This document shows, piece by piece, positions 9,533 to 17,137 of a stretch of DNA of 48,323 nucleotides. Location of the stretch: positions 1,048,610-1,096,932 of the forward strand of contig NZ_QFWV02000004.1 in NCBI RefSeq assembly GCF_003149475.2, given 5' to 3'. Each line of letters begins with the position of its first letter. The first letter of the stretch is position 1. Origin of the DNA: Oceaniradius stylonematis. Lineage in GTDB: Bacteria > Pseudomonadota > Alphaproteobacteria > Rhizobiales > Rhizobiaceae. The translations under genes and the position numbers were made by a program. The notes under the pieces are model-generated. The model searched no databases and was not told where the DNA came from. It worked only from the letters and a program-made list of their open reading frames with translations.

Positions 9533-9562
9533 AAAAACCGCGGCACTTGCCGCGGTTTTTTT
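9533..9562 (+). terminator. Intrinsic terminator of the pnt operon
   Basis: AAAAACCGCGGC (9533-9544) and GCCGCGGTTTTTTT (9549-9562) form a 12-bp stem with an ACTT loop and a seven-base T-run. It is 26 bp after pntB and just before the ECF42-type promoter, so it insulates the next operon. Confidence 0.93.
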
Positions 9563-9570
9563 GTCGGCAA

Positions 9571-9597
9571 TGTCGATCGGACCCGTGTCCGTTCGTC
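9571..9597 (+). promoter_or_regulatory. ECF42-type promoter of the SRPBCC-YciI-sigma operon
   Basis: TGTCGA at 9571-9576 and CGTC at 9594-9597 are separated by 17 bp. These are the -35 and -10 elements described for ECF42 sigma factors in actinobacteria (TGTCGA and CGA/TC). The operon immediately downstream ends in an ECF42-like sigma gene, so the site is probably autoregulatory. The match is exact, but I have not been able to check how often it occurs elsewhere in the genome. Confidence 0.68.
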
Positions 9598-9644
9598 ACC
9601 CCATTGAGAGCGATGGTGCTCTCGGTGACGAAAGGACAATCATC

Positions 9645-10154
9645 ATGACGCTTCTTCAAATCCTCGCAGCATCGGGCGCCGCGGTCGCCGTTCTGGCGGC
9701 ATCGACCCTTTTGCTTCCGAGGCAGGTCCATGTCGAGCGGCAGGCGCTGATCGACGCCGACGCCCGGGCCGTCTTGGCGCTTGCGGCCTCCGGGGAAGGC
9801 TATCAGCGCTTCAATCCCTACAGGTCCACCGATCCCGACCTGTCGATCACGCTGTTCGGGCCGGCATCGGGTGTCGGGTCGGGCTTCCACTTCGCCGGCA
9901 AGGACGGCAAGGGCAGCCAGACCGTCGCGGCGATCACGGGCGATGCCGTGCACTACCAGATCGATCTGGGCCCGATGGGCAAGCCGCTGCAGACCATCCG
10001 CGCCGAGCCGAAAGACGGCGGCGCTCATGTCACATGGTCGATGCAGGCCGATATGGGGTTCAATCCGATCGGCCGGGTCATGGGCCTGTTCATGGACCGC
10101 ATGGTCGGCCCGACCTTCGAGCGCGGCCTTGCCAATCTTCAAACCGCAGCCTAA
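9645..10154 (+). CDS. SRPBCC-family (START/polyketide cyclase-like) protein
   Basis: A 169-residue protein with one N-terminal hydrophobic segment (about residues 3-22, LLQILAASGAAVAVLAASTL) and an SRPBCC-type ligand-binding domain, judged from VHVERQALIDADARAVLALAA, the central FHFAGKDGKGSQTVAAIT region and the C-terminal MGFNPIGRVMGLFMDRMVGPTFERGLANLQ helix, which is typical of the polyketide-cyclase/Bet v1-like set. Such domains bind hydrophobic ligands; the ligand here is unknown. The start is ATG 9645, preceded by GAAAGGACA; an upstream in-frame ATG at 9561 lies in the terminator. It is the first gene behind the ECF42-type promoter and is followed 24 bp later by a YciI gene. Confidence 0.82.
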   Translation: MTLLQILAASGAAVAVLAASTLLLPRQVHVERQALIDADARAVLALAASGEGYQRFNPYRSTDPDLSITLFGPASGVGSGFHFAGKDGKGSQTVAAITGDAVHYQIDLGPMGKPLQTIRAEPKDGGAHVTWSMQADMGFNPIGRVMGLFMDRMVGPTFERGLANLQTAA

Positions 10155-10178
10155 CCGCATCCAACAGGAGACACACCG

Positions 10179-10532
10179 ATGCGCTACACCTTTCTTCTCT
10201 ACTCCGACCCCGCCGACTTCGCCGACATGACCCAGGAGGACTGGGCCGCCATGCAGGAGGTCTATGGCGCCTATATCGGCGCGCTCAAGGAGGCTGGCGT
10301 CTTCGTCGACACGGACTGGCTGCAGCCGGTCGAGACCGCGACGACGCTGAGCCTTAAGACCGGCAGCAGGACGGTGCAGGACGGCCCGTTCGCCGACACC
10401 AAGGAGACGCTGGGCGGCTATTTCGTCATCGACGTGCCCGATCTGGACGTCGCCATGGCCTGGGCAGAAAAATGCCCCGCCGCCAAGGCCGGCAAGGTCG
10501 AGATCCGCGCCTCCGCCATGGGCGGCGCATGA
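10179..10532 (+). CDS. YciI family (DGPF domain) protein
   Basis: A 117-residue protein of the YciI/DGPF family with the hallmark VQDGPFADTKETLGGYFVIDV (residues about 69-89). It has the ferredoxin-like alpha-beta fold of this family and a start MRYTFLLYSDP that is highly typical. The biochemical role is unknown; the family is nearly always encoded next to ECF42 sigma factors. ATG 10179 follows ACAGGAG. Its stop overlaps the start of the sigma gene in ATGA, so the two are translationally coupled. Confidence 0.93.
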   Translation: MRYTFLLYSDPADFADMTQEDWAAMQEVYGAYIGALKEAGVFVDTDWLQPVETATTLSLKTGSRTVQDGPFADTKETLGGYFVIDVPDLDVAMAWAEKCPAAKAGKVEIRASAMGGA

Positions 10533-11767
10533 GTGAGGCGGCCCGCGCCGCCGAAAGCGCGGCGCGGGCATCCTACGGAAAGCTGATCGCCATCCTCGCC
10601 AAGCGCAGCGGCGACATTGCCGGCGCCGAGGACGCGCTGGCCGATGCCTTCGCCAAGGCCCTGAAACGCTGGCCGGAAACCGGCGTGCCGGACAACCCCG
10701 AAGCCTGGCTTCTGACCGCGGCGCGCAACCGGATGACGGACACGCAACGACGGCGCGCGCGCTTTCCCGAAACGGACGCGATCCCCGACATGGCAGACAG
10801 CGCGACGACAGCCGAAACGATGCCCGACGAGCGGCTTTCGCTGATGATGGTCTGCGCCCATCCGGCGCTGCCGGAGGACCTGCACACGCCGCTGATGCTG
10901 CAGACCGTGCTCGGCGTCGAGGCGGCCGACATCGCCCGCGCCTTCGTCGTCACGCCGTCGGCCATGGCGCAGCGCCTGGTGCGCGCCAAGCGCAAGATCA
11001 GGGATGCGCGCATCCCCTTTCAGATGCCGGACGAAACCGATCTGCCCGAGCGGCTGGGCGCGGTGCGCGAGGCCATCTATGCCGCCCATGCGCTGGACTG
11101 GCTGGCACCGAGCGATGCGCTGGGCCAGGAGGCGCTCTATCTCGCCGACCTGTTGCGTCATCTGGCGCCGGACGACGCCGAGGCGCACGGGCTTGCCGCG
11201 CTGATCGCCTTCGGCCACGCGCGGCGCCAGGCGCGCATCAGGGACGGTATGCTGGTGCCGCTCGACGAGCAGGACGCAACGCTGTGGGACGGGCGTCTGA
11301 TCGTCTACGGCCAGACGGCGCTCGCAGCGGCCCATGCACGCGCCGCGCCCGGCCGGTTCCAGATCGAGGCGGCGATTCAGGGCCTGCATCTGGACCGCGC
11401 CAAGACCGGCAGGATCGACTGGCTGGCGCTGGACAAGCTCTATTTCGGCCTTGGCCGGATCGCGCCCTCGCTCGGCGCGGCGGTCGCCCACGCCATCGTC
11501 ATCGCTGAACGGCACGGGCCGCCGGCCGGGCTCGACGCATTGTCGCGGCTCGACGAAAAGGCGACGCGCGCCTTCCAGCCCTTCTGGGCCGCGCGCGGCG
11601 CGCTTCTGGCCGACCTGGGCGATATTGCCGGCGCCATCGAAGCCTATGAGAAAGCCGTTTCGCTGTCCGTCGAACCGCCGCTCAGGCGGCATCTGGACGG
11701 GAGGATCGAGAGCCTGCGGGCCGGCGGCCGGCCCGCGGCGAAAACGGGGGATGCACGACCGGAGTAG
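10529..11767 (+). CDS. ECF42-group RNA polymerase sigma factor with C-terminal DUF6596 extension
   Basis: An extracytoplasmic-function sigma factor of 412 residues, about twice the length of ordinary ECF factors. Region 2 is at about residues 10-80 (EDALADAFAKALKRWPETGVPDNPEAWLLTAARNRMTD), region 4 about 115-165 (DIARAFVVTPSAMAQRLVRAKRKI), and the rest is the long extension with the DUF6596 region (about 185-290) and a TPR-like end. In the ECF42 group the extension replaces an anti-sigma factor as the control element, and DGPF genes are the usual neighbours and targets, as here. ATG 10529 overlaps the yciI stop. Inducing signal unknown. Confidence 0.92.
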   Translation: MSEAARAAESAARASYGKLIAILAKRSGDIAGAEDALADAFAKALKRWPETGVPDNPEAWLLTAARNRMTDTQRRRARFPETDAIPDMADSATTAETMPDERLSLMMVCAHPALPEDLHTPLMLQTVLGVEAADIARAFVVTPSAMAQRLVRAKRKIRDARIPFQMPDETDLPERLGAVREAIYAAHALDWLAPSDALGQEALYLADLLRHLAPDDAEAHGLAALIAFGHARRQARIRDGMLVPLDEQDATLWDGRLIVYGQTALAAAHARAAPGRFQIEAAIQGLHLDRAKTGRIDWLALDKLYFGLGRIAPSLGAAVAHAIVIAERHGPPAGLDALSRLDEKATRAFQPFWAARGALLADLGDIAGAIEAYEKAVSLSVEPPLRRHLDGRIESLRAGGRPAAKTGDARPE

Positions 11768-11805
11768 ACGCGCAAGGCATGGCCGGGCGGCTCCGGCGGG
11801 GGGCG

Positions 11806-12582
11806 TCAGAGCAGATCCCATGCGGTGATGTTCTGGCGCATATGGCCGACCGATGTCGTGCCCGGAATGGCGATGATATTGGGCGACCTTTCGAGCAGCC
11901 ATGCCAGCGCCTCGCGCGGCGCCAGTTTCGCGCCGTGCTGCATCGGGTTGGCGCCCAGCGGTCCGTAGGGGATGAAGGCGATGCTTCTTGCCGCCGTGTA
12001 GTCGACCAGGCCGTCGTCGCCCGTTTCATCCATGTTGAAGCGGTTCTGGACGCTGGCGATCGGCGCGACCGCGAGCGCCCGGTCCAGCTCGTCCCGCGTA
12101 ACGTTCGACAGGCCGATATGGGCGATGCGGCCGTCTGCCCGCGCTTCCGCGAGCGCCGCGACGGAGACCTCGACGGGCGTTTCGGGATCGACCCGGTGAA
12201 GCTGGAACAGGTCGATCCGGTCGCGCCGCAGATTGACCAGCGCCTCGTCGACCTGCCGCAGCAGCGTGTCGCGCGATCCGTCGATCGTGATCCGGCCGGG
12301 TTCGGGCTTGTCGACGCCGCCCTTGGTGGCGAGCGCCACGTCGCGGTCCGCCAGCGCCTCGCCGACGATCCGGTCGGCGGTCAGCGGGCCGTAGGACCGG
12401 GCGCTGTCGAAGAAGGTCACGCCGTCATCGGCCGCTGCCCGCAGCAACGAGATGCCGCCTTCCCAGTCCTCATAAGGGCCGAAATTGCCGGGCTGGCCCG
12501 TCAGGCGCATGGCGCCAAATCCGATCCGGTTGACCTCGATGTCGCCGCCGATGCGATAGGTCCGGTTGGGTGTGTCTGTCAT
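11806..12582 (-). CDS. Aldo/keto reductase
   Basis: NAD(P)H-dependent oxidoreductase of 258 residues with the AKR barrel. The catalytic set is visible: Asp and Tyr in FFDSARSYGP, Lys in LATKGG and His in LFQLHRVD, followed by IGLSNVTRDEL and the cofactor-binding end IIAIPGTTSVGHMRQNI. It is shorter than many AKRs (about 300 residues) but resembles the oxidoreductases adjacent to LysR regulators. The start is ATG 12582 (MTDTPNRTY), after GGAGAGCGAG. The longer frame to 12681 crosses the divergent promoter. The neighbouring LysR gene is divergent and probably regulates it. Substrate not inferable. Confidence 0.92.
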   Translation of the reverse strand: MTDTPNRTYRIGGDIEVNRIGFGAMRLTGQPGNFGPYEDWEGGISLLRAAADDGVTFFDSARSYGPLTADRIVGEALADRDVALATKGGVDKPEPGRITIDGSRDTLLRQVDEALVNLRRDRIDLFQLHRVDPETPVEVSVAALAEARADGRIAHIGLSNVTRDELDRALAVAPIASVQNRFNMDETGDDGLVDYTAARSIAFIPYGPLGANPMQHGAKLAPREALAWLLERSPNIIAIPGTTSVGHMRQNITAWDLL

Positions 12583-12650
12583 CTCGCTCTCCATTGTGGC
12601 GGCCAGATCCGCCAGTGCCCGCAAACCTATCGATACGCCGGCCTCGTCGG

Positions 12651-12680
12651 TAGACGAGTGCAAAGAGCTATTGTTATACA
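12651..12680 (+). promoter_or_regulatory. Putative promoter of the LysR gene, giving a nearly leaderless message
   Basis: TAGACG (12651-12656) and TATACA (12675-12680) sit 18 bp apart, and ATG of the LysR gene is only nine bases after the -10 element. The transcript would therefore start at or within a base or two of the start codon. No Shine-Dalgarno sequence precedes the ATG, which agrees with a leaderless message. Confidence 0.42.
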
Positions 12681-12688
12681 CTTAACGT

Positions 12689-13585
12689 ATGACTCGATCA
12701 CTCGACCGCCTGACGCTTTTGGAAACCTTCGTGCGGATTGCCGAGCGCGGCTCGATCAGCGCGGCGGCCCGCGATCTGGGCCTGTCGCAAGCCTCGGCGA
12801 GCCGGCAACTGGCCGATCTCGAAGAACGCCTGGGCGCGCAACTGATCGTTCGCTCGACGCATCACCTGAGCCTGACCAAGGCCGGCGAGCGGTGCCTCGC
12901 CGATGCACGGCTGCTGCTGGCCGAATGGGAAGGGTTCGCCGAGGACTTTGCCGGCGACGCCGACCGCATCGCGGGGCCGCTGAAGATCGTCGTGCCCGTT
13001 GCGCTCGGCCAGACGGTCGCGCTCGACTGCGCCGTGGCGTTTCAGGCGGCCCATCCCGAAATCGTCCTGGACTGGATCCTCGATGACGCGCCGAACCGCT
13101 TTTCGGAGGTCGGCTGCGATCTGTGGCTGCGCGTCGGCGCCGTTCCCGATGAAACGCTGATCGTACAGCCGCTGGCAGAGGTGGAACGCATCGTCGTGGC
13201 CGCTCCGGGTTTGGTGGGGCCGGCTGACGGCGATCCACAAGCGCTGGCGAACGTGCCGTGCGCGGCGCTGCACCCGTTCGAGGGCGGGCGATGGCCGCTG
13301 ACCGGACCCTTGGGAGAGACGGCCGATCTCGATGCCCGCGTGACGTTCGCCAGCAACAACATCGCGACCACGAAACGCGTCGCCGTGGCCGGCGGCGGCT
13401 ATGCCATAATGCCGCGCTGGCTGGTGGCGGCGGAACTCGAAGCCGGCACGCTGGTCGAGCCGTTGCCGGGGTGGCGTGCCGCGTCGCTGACGATCAACGC
13501 CGCTTTCGCGCCGGCGCGGCGTCAGACCCGGCGGCTGCGCCTGTTCATCGATGCCATGAAGGACGGGCTGGCCGGCTTGGCATAG
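12689..13585 (+). CDS. LysR-family transcriptional regulator
   Basis: DNA-binding regulator of 298 residues. The helix-turn-helix spans about residues 15-45 (ERGSISAAARDLGLSQASASRQLADLEERLG), and the rest is the effector-binding domain common to the family. It is divergent from the aldo/keto reductase with 106 bp between, the classic arrangement for a LysR regulator and its target, so it likely controls that gene and itself. There is no visible ribosome-binding site before ATG 12689. The C-terminus ends 28 bp before the TPR gene in convergent orientation. Confidence 0.94.
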   Translation: MTRSLDRLTLLETFVRIAERGSISAAARDLGLSQASASRQLADLEERLGAQLIVRSTHHLSLTKAGERCLADARLLLAEWEGFAEDFAGDADRIAGPLKIVVPVALGQTVALDCAVAFQAAHPEIVLDWILDDAPNRFSEVGCDLWLRVGAVPDETLIVQPLAEVERIVVAAPGLVGPADGDPQALANVPCAALHPFEGGRWPLTGPLGETADLDARVTFASNNIATTKRVAVAGGGYAIMPRWLVAAELEAGTLVEPLPGWRAASLTINAAFAPARRQTRRLRLFIDAMKDGLAGLA

Positions 13586-13613
13586 CCATTGCCGAGGCGC
13601 GCGCCAATCGCGA

Positions 13614-14465
13614 TCAGCTCACCCGGCTCATCGCCGAGCGGGCGATCGAGAAATCGGGGTCGAGCTGAAGCGCCCGGCGGAAGGAGCGCTTGGCGCGCTC
13701 GCGCTCGCCGCGCTGTTCGTAGACGAGGCCCTGACTGGTCCAGCTCTCGGCGCTGCGATCGTCCAGTTCGATGGCGAAGTTGGCATCGGCGAACGCATTG
13801 TCGAGCTGGTTCAGCGCAAGGTAGGAGATGGCGCGGGCATTGTAGGGCTCGGGCGCATCGGGCTGCAGCGAGATCGCCGTCGAGAAATCGTCGATGGCGA
13901 ACTGGTGCTGGCTGCGGCCCTGATAGATCAGGCCGCGCCGGTGATAGGCGCGCGGATCGGTGGTGTCGAGCTGAATGGCGCGCTCGAAATCGCGGAACGC
14001 CTCGTCCGTGCGGCCGGCGCGGCGGTAGAGTTCGCCGCGGCCGACAAAGGCCTTGTCATAGCGCGGATTGATCTGCAGCGCGGCATTGTAGTCGTTGGCC
14101 GCGCTCGTCTGGTCGCCGAGCAGGCGGTGGATCAGCGCCCGGTTGGCATAGGCCTCGAAGAAGCGCGGATTGAGGGCGATGGCCTGGTTGAAGTCCTCGA
14201 GCGCCTCGCGATAGCGGCCGCCGCGGCCGAAGGCCGAGCCGCGCACATTGTAGGCTTCGGCGTCGCGCGGATTGGCGCGGATGACTTCGGTGAGCGAGGC
14301 AATGTTCTGGGCGCTGCCCTGTTCGGCCTCGATGCGCACGGCTTCGCCCTGCAGCGCCGATGTCTGGCAGGCGCCGAGCGCCAGCCCGGTCGCGCAGACC
14401 AGCGCAAAGCGCGTCAGACGCGCCGCGCCGGCCGTGCCGCGTCTGGCTGAACCCTGATCGCCCAT
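13614..14465 (-). CDS. Tetratricopeptide repeat lipoprotein
   Basis: A predicted lipid-anchored protein of 283 residues. The N-terminal hydrophobic segment ends in a lipobox, LGAC, with Cys33. From about residue 45 onward there are some six tetratricopeptide repeats (for example AEAYNVRGSAFGRGGRYREALEDFNQAI), most ending in an acidic or basic turn. Such proteins act as scaffolds; the NlpI group is the closest general type, but no specific partner can be named. ATG 14465 follows AGAGGGGAAG. It lies downstream of rpsU on the same strand, separated by rpsU's terminator, so it might depend partly on read-through. Confidence 0.88.
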   Translation of the reverse strand: MGDQGSARRGTAGAARLTRFALVCATGLALGACQTSALQGEAVRIEAEQGSAQNIASLTEVIRANPRDAEAYNVRGSAFGRGGRYREALEDFNQAIALNPRFFEAYANRALIHRLLGDQTSAANDYNAALQINPRYDKAFVGRGELYRRAGRTDEAFRDFERAIQLDTTDPRAYHRRGLIYQGRSQHQFAIDDFSTAISLQPDAPEPYNARAISYLALNQLDNAFADANFAIELDDRSAESWTSQGLVYEQRGERERAKRSFRRALQLDPDFSIARSAMSRVS

Positions 14466-14501
14466 CGTCACTTCCCCTCTCGACCCCATGCACCTTCGCA
14501 C

Positions 14502-14534
14502 AAAAATGGCGTGGCCATTGTCAGGTCACGCCAT
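14502..14534 (-). terminator. Intrinsic terminator of rpsU
   Basis: On the minus strand ATGGCGTGACC (14534-14524) pairs with GGCCACGCCAT (14516-14506), one mismatch in 11 bp, around a seven-base loop, followed by a five-base T-run. It lies 60 bp after the rpsU stop codon. Confidence 0.82.
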
Positions 14535-14594
14535 GCTTGCATGTCAATCTGGACAATATCGCGGCGATGCCGTCGGCACCGGCGCCGCGGGGCC

Positions 14595-14819
14595 TCAGCG
14601 GCCCTTGCGGCCGCCCAGAAGGCCTTCGCGCTGGGCGCGCTTGCGGGCCAGCTTGCGCGTGCGGCGCACGGCTTCGGCCTTTTCGCGGGCGCGCTTTTCG
14701 GACGGCTTTTCGTAATGGCCGCGGAGTTTCATCTCGCGGAACACGCCTTCGCGCTGCATCTTCTTCTTCAGGACGCGCAGCGCCTGGTCGACATTGTTGT
14801 CACGGACAAGTACTTGCAA
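14595..14819 (-). CDS. rpsU: 30S ribosomal protein S21
   Basis: Small-subunit ribosomal protein S21, which acts in translation initiation. The 74-residue product [19 protein letters not shown]... and the basic [16 protein letters not shown] region match the family closely. The start is a TTG at 14819, since the codon before Gln in the conserved MQVLVRDNN is TTG here; AAGGAACGGGA precedes it. No ATG fits this conserved N-terminus. The product ends in GLLGGRKGR. An intrinsic terminator lies after the stop. Confidence 0.96.
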   Translation of the reverse strand: MQVLVRDNNVDQALRVLKKKMQREGVFREMKLRGHYEKPSEKRAREKAEAVRRTRKLARKRAQREGLLGGRKGR

Positions 14820-15118
14820 TTTGATCCCGTTCCTTCGGTGTTCGAGGCTGGTTTGGCCGGTTTTCGCGTCTGCGAGGCTGCCGAAACACGGAACGCAAAA
14901 ATCGGTTCGCAGAGCCGCCGGCCAGACGATTGCCTGCGGCATATCAGCTTCGGCACCACAAGTCCAGTCTGCCCGATGCAGATGACAGGCCTTTGTCGGC
15001 GTTGGGAAAAGCGGTCTGTGGCAAGGCTGTGCGCGTCCTTTGCCGTCGCAATCCGGCTGGAAGTCGCCTGCGCGCTATGCTTTTGTGCCGGCCAGTTTGG
15101 CATCAACGGTGAGGGCCG
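14820..15118. other. Divergent intergenic region between rpsU and soxB
   Basis: About 299 bp without a gene. On the minus strand a weak candidate rpsU promoter can be drawn, with CTGGAC (14967-14962) and TATGCC or GATATG near 14945-14938, leaving a leader of about 115 nt. On the plus strand no convincing sox promoter or operator was found by eye. No other structure seen. Confidence 0.35.
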
Positions 15119-16372
15119 ATGCGCCGATTTTCCGGATTTGCCGTGGCGCGCGAGGCGATGCGCGCACACAAGGGCTGGGGCCGCCAGTGGGACAGCCCCG
15201 AACCGCGTTCGTCCTATGACGTGATCATCGTCGGGGCAGGCGGGCACGGGCTGGCGACCGCCTATTACCTGGCCAAGGAACACGGCATCACCAATGTCGC
15301 GGTTCTCGAAAAGGGCTGGCTGGGCGGCGGCAACACCGGGCGCAACACGACGATCATCCGCTCGAACTATCTCTATGACGAATCGGCCGGGCTCTACGAC
15401 CATGCGGTGAAGCTGTGGGAGGGTCTGAGCCAGGATCTCAACTACAATGTCATGTACTCGCCGCGCGGCGTGATGATGCTGGCGCACAATGTGCATGACG
15501 AGCAGGTGCTCAAGCGGCACATCCATGCCAACCGGCTCAACGGCGTCGACAATGAATGGCTGACGCCCGAACAGGCGGGCGAGTATTGCCCGCCGCTGAA
15601 CATCTCCAAGGGCGCGCGCTACCCGGTGACGGGCGCGGCGCTGCAGCGGCGCGGCGGCACGGCGCGGCACGACGCGGTGGCCTGGGGCTATGCGCGCGCG
15701 GCGTCGGCGCGCGGCGTGCATGTGATCGAAAATTGCGCCGTTACCGGCATTCGCCGGTCGGGCAACGGGCAGGTGACCGGCGTCGAGACGACGCGCGGCT
15801 TCATCGGCGCCAAGAAGGTGGGCGTTGTCGCCGCCGGGCACACATCGGTCTTGATGGAGATGGCCGATGTGCGCATGCCGCTCGAGAGTTTTCCCTTGCA
15901 GGCGCTGGTTTCCGAGCCGGTCAAGCCGTGCTTTCCGTGCGTGGTCATGTCCAACTCGGTGCACGCCTACATCTCCCAGTCCGACAAGGGCGAACTGGTG
16001 ATCGGCGCGGGCACCGACCAGTACACCTCCTATTCGCAGACCGGCGGCCTTCACATCCTCAAGGACACGCTCGAAGCGATCTGCGAGATGTTCCCCGTCT
16101 TCACGCGCATGAAGATGCTGCGCTCGTGGGGCGGCATCGTCGATGTGACGCCCGACCGGTCGCCGATCATCGCCAGGACGCCGGTGCCTGGCCTTTACGT
16201 CAATTGCGGCTGGGGCACTGGCGGGTTCAAGGCGACGCCCGGTTCGGGCCATGTGTTCGCGCACACGATCGCCAACGACAATCCGCATCCGATCAATGAG
16301 GGCTTCACGCTCGAGCGGTTCACCACCGGCCGGCTGATCGACGAAGCGGCCGCCGCGGCGGTGGCGCACTGA
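15119..16372 (+). CDS. soxB: Sarcosine oxidase subunit beta
   Basis: Flavoprotein subunit of heterotetrameric sarcosine oxidase, which oxidises sarcosine to glycine and passes the one-carbon unit to tetrahydrofolate. The 417-residue product has the FAD-binding motif [20 protein letters not shown] near residue 35. The segment [15 protein letters not shown] (His184) is the conserved site to which FMN is covalently attached in this family. ATG 15119 follows GAGGG. It heads an operon soxB, unknown gene, soxD, soxA, soxG, all on the plus strand with overlaps or very short gaps. Confidence 0.95.
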   Translation: MRRFSGFAVAREAMRAHKGWGRQWDSPEPRSSYDVIIVGAGGHGLATAYYLAKEHGITNVAVLEKGWLGGGNTGRNTTIIRSNYLYDESAGLYDHAVKLWEGLSQDLNYNVMYSPRGVMMLAHNVHDEQVLKRHIHANRLNGVDNEWLTPEQAGEYCPPLNISKGARYPVTGAALQRRGGTARHDAVAWGYARAASARGVHVIENCAVTGIRRSGNGQVTGVETTRGFIGAKKVGVVAAGHTSVLMEMADVRMPLESFPLQALVSEPVKPCFPCVVMSNSVHAYISQSDKGELVIGAGTDQYTSYSQTGGLHILKDTLEAICEMFPVFTRMKMLRSWGGIVDVTPDRSPIIARTPVPGLYVNCGWGTGGFKATPGSGHVFAHTIANDNPHPINEGFTLERFTTGRLIDEAAAAAVAH

Positions 16373-16373
16373 G

Positions 16374-16814
16374 ATGGTCGGCCTGGCGGCGATGACACTG
16401 GCCGCGGGCATGGCCGCCACGCCGGTCGCCGAGCCGGGCGAGCGGAACATCTTCCGCATCCCGCGCGCCGGCGATGTGCGCATGCAGACGCTGACGCGGG
16501 CGGGCGGCGAGACGGGCTGGCCCTTCACCGTCGATGAAGGGCTCTTGATGTGCGTGTTCGTGGCCGGCCGGCCGACCGTCTATTTCGCTGTCGTCGAAGA
16601 GCATGACGAATGGCACGAGGACCCGCCGGTGCGGATGGTGATCGTGTCGACCGATCCGTTCGACGCGACGCTCGCCAACATGGCCGTCAACGACCTGATC
16701 GTCGAGACCGGCGGGCCTGCGGAGCGCATGGCGCTGTTCGCGCCGTTCGAGCGAATGGGACGGCGGCTGTGCGACCAGCCGCGCGGCACCGAGATGGGCC
16801 CCGGAGAACTGTAG
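16374..16814 (+). CDS. Uncharacterised secreted-looking protein inside the sarcosine oxidase operon
   Basis: A 146-residue product not recognised as a known family. It begins with a short hydrophobic stretch (VGLAAMTLAAGMAATPVA) resembling a signal peptide, then polar sequence with RAGGETGWPFTVDEGLLMCVFV and IVSTDPFDATLANMAVNDLIV. Two cysteines (about residues 59 and 132) could form a disulfide. It loosely resembles small rhizobial secreted proteins with a WPFTVxxGxLxC pattern (DUF2511-like), but I cannot confirm that. It starts one base after the soxB stop and ends eight bases before soxD, so it is co-transcribed with them. The start could also be ATG 16392, since no strong ribosome site precedes 16374. 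Confidence 0.6.
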   Translation: MVGLAAMTLAAGMAATPVAEPGERNIFRIPRAGDVRMQTLTRAGGETGWPFTVDEGLLMCVFVAGRPTVYFAVVEEHDEWHEDPPVRMVIVSTDPFDATLANMAVNDLIVETGGPAERMALFAPFERMGRRLCDQPRGTEMGPGEL

Positions 16815-16822
16815 GAAAGCCG

Positions 16823-17137
16823 ATGCTGTTGATCCATTGCCCCTATTGCGAGGAAGCGCGCCCGGAGATCGAGTTCCGCCATGCCGGCGAAGCCCATATC
16901 GCCCGGCCTGCCGACATCGCCTCGCTGACCGACGAGGAGTTTTCGCGCTTCTTCTTCTACCGCGACAACCCCAAGGGCATCACGTTCGAGCGCTGGCGGC
17001 ACTTGCATGGCTGCGCGCGTTTCTTCAACGCCGCGCGCGACACGGTGACCGACAAGTTCCTCGTCACCTACCCGGCGGGCGAAGCGAAGCCGGACCTGGT
17101 CGAGGCGGCCAACGAGAATGCGAAGGGGGCGACATGA
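16823..17137 (+). CDS. soxD: Sarcosine oxidase subunit delta
   Basis: Small zinc-binding subunit (104 residues) of heterotetrameric sarcosine oxidase. It starts with HCPYCEEARPEIEF, giving two zinc ligands (Cys6 and Cys9), and continues with RHLHGCARFFNAARDT, where Cys64 and a nearby His would complete the site. ATG 16823 follows TAGGAAAG. Its stop codon overlaps the start of soxA by four bases (ATGA). Confidence 0.95.
   Translation: MLLIHCPYCEEARPEIEFRHAGEAHIARPADIASLTDEEFSRFFFYRDNPKGITFERWRHLHGCARFFNAARDTVTDKFLVTYPAGEAKPDLVEAANENAKGAT

Noticed and set aside
14768-16528. Long minus-strand open frame over soxB
   Set aside because: It runs through rpsU and soxB in an antisense frame; no domain is recognisable.
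16837-17133. Extension of soxA to about 1102 residues
   Set aside because: These codons are soxD read in another frame; ATG 17134 overlaps the soxD stop and fits the family.
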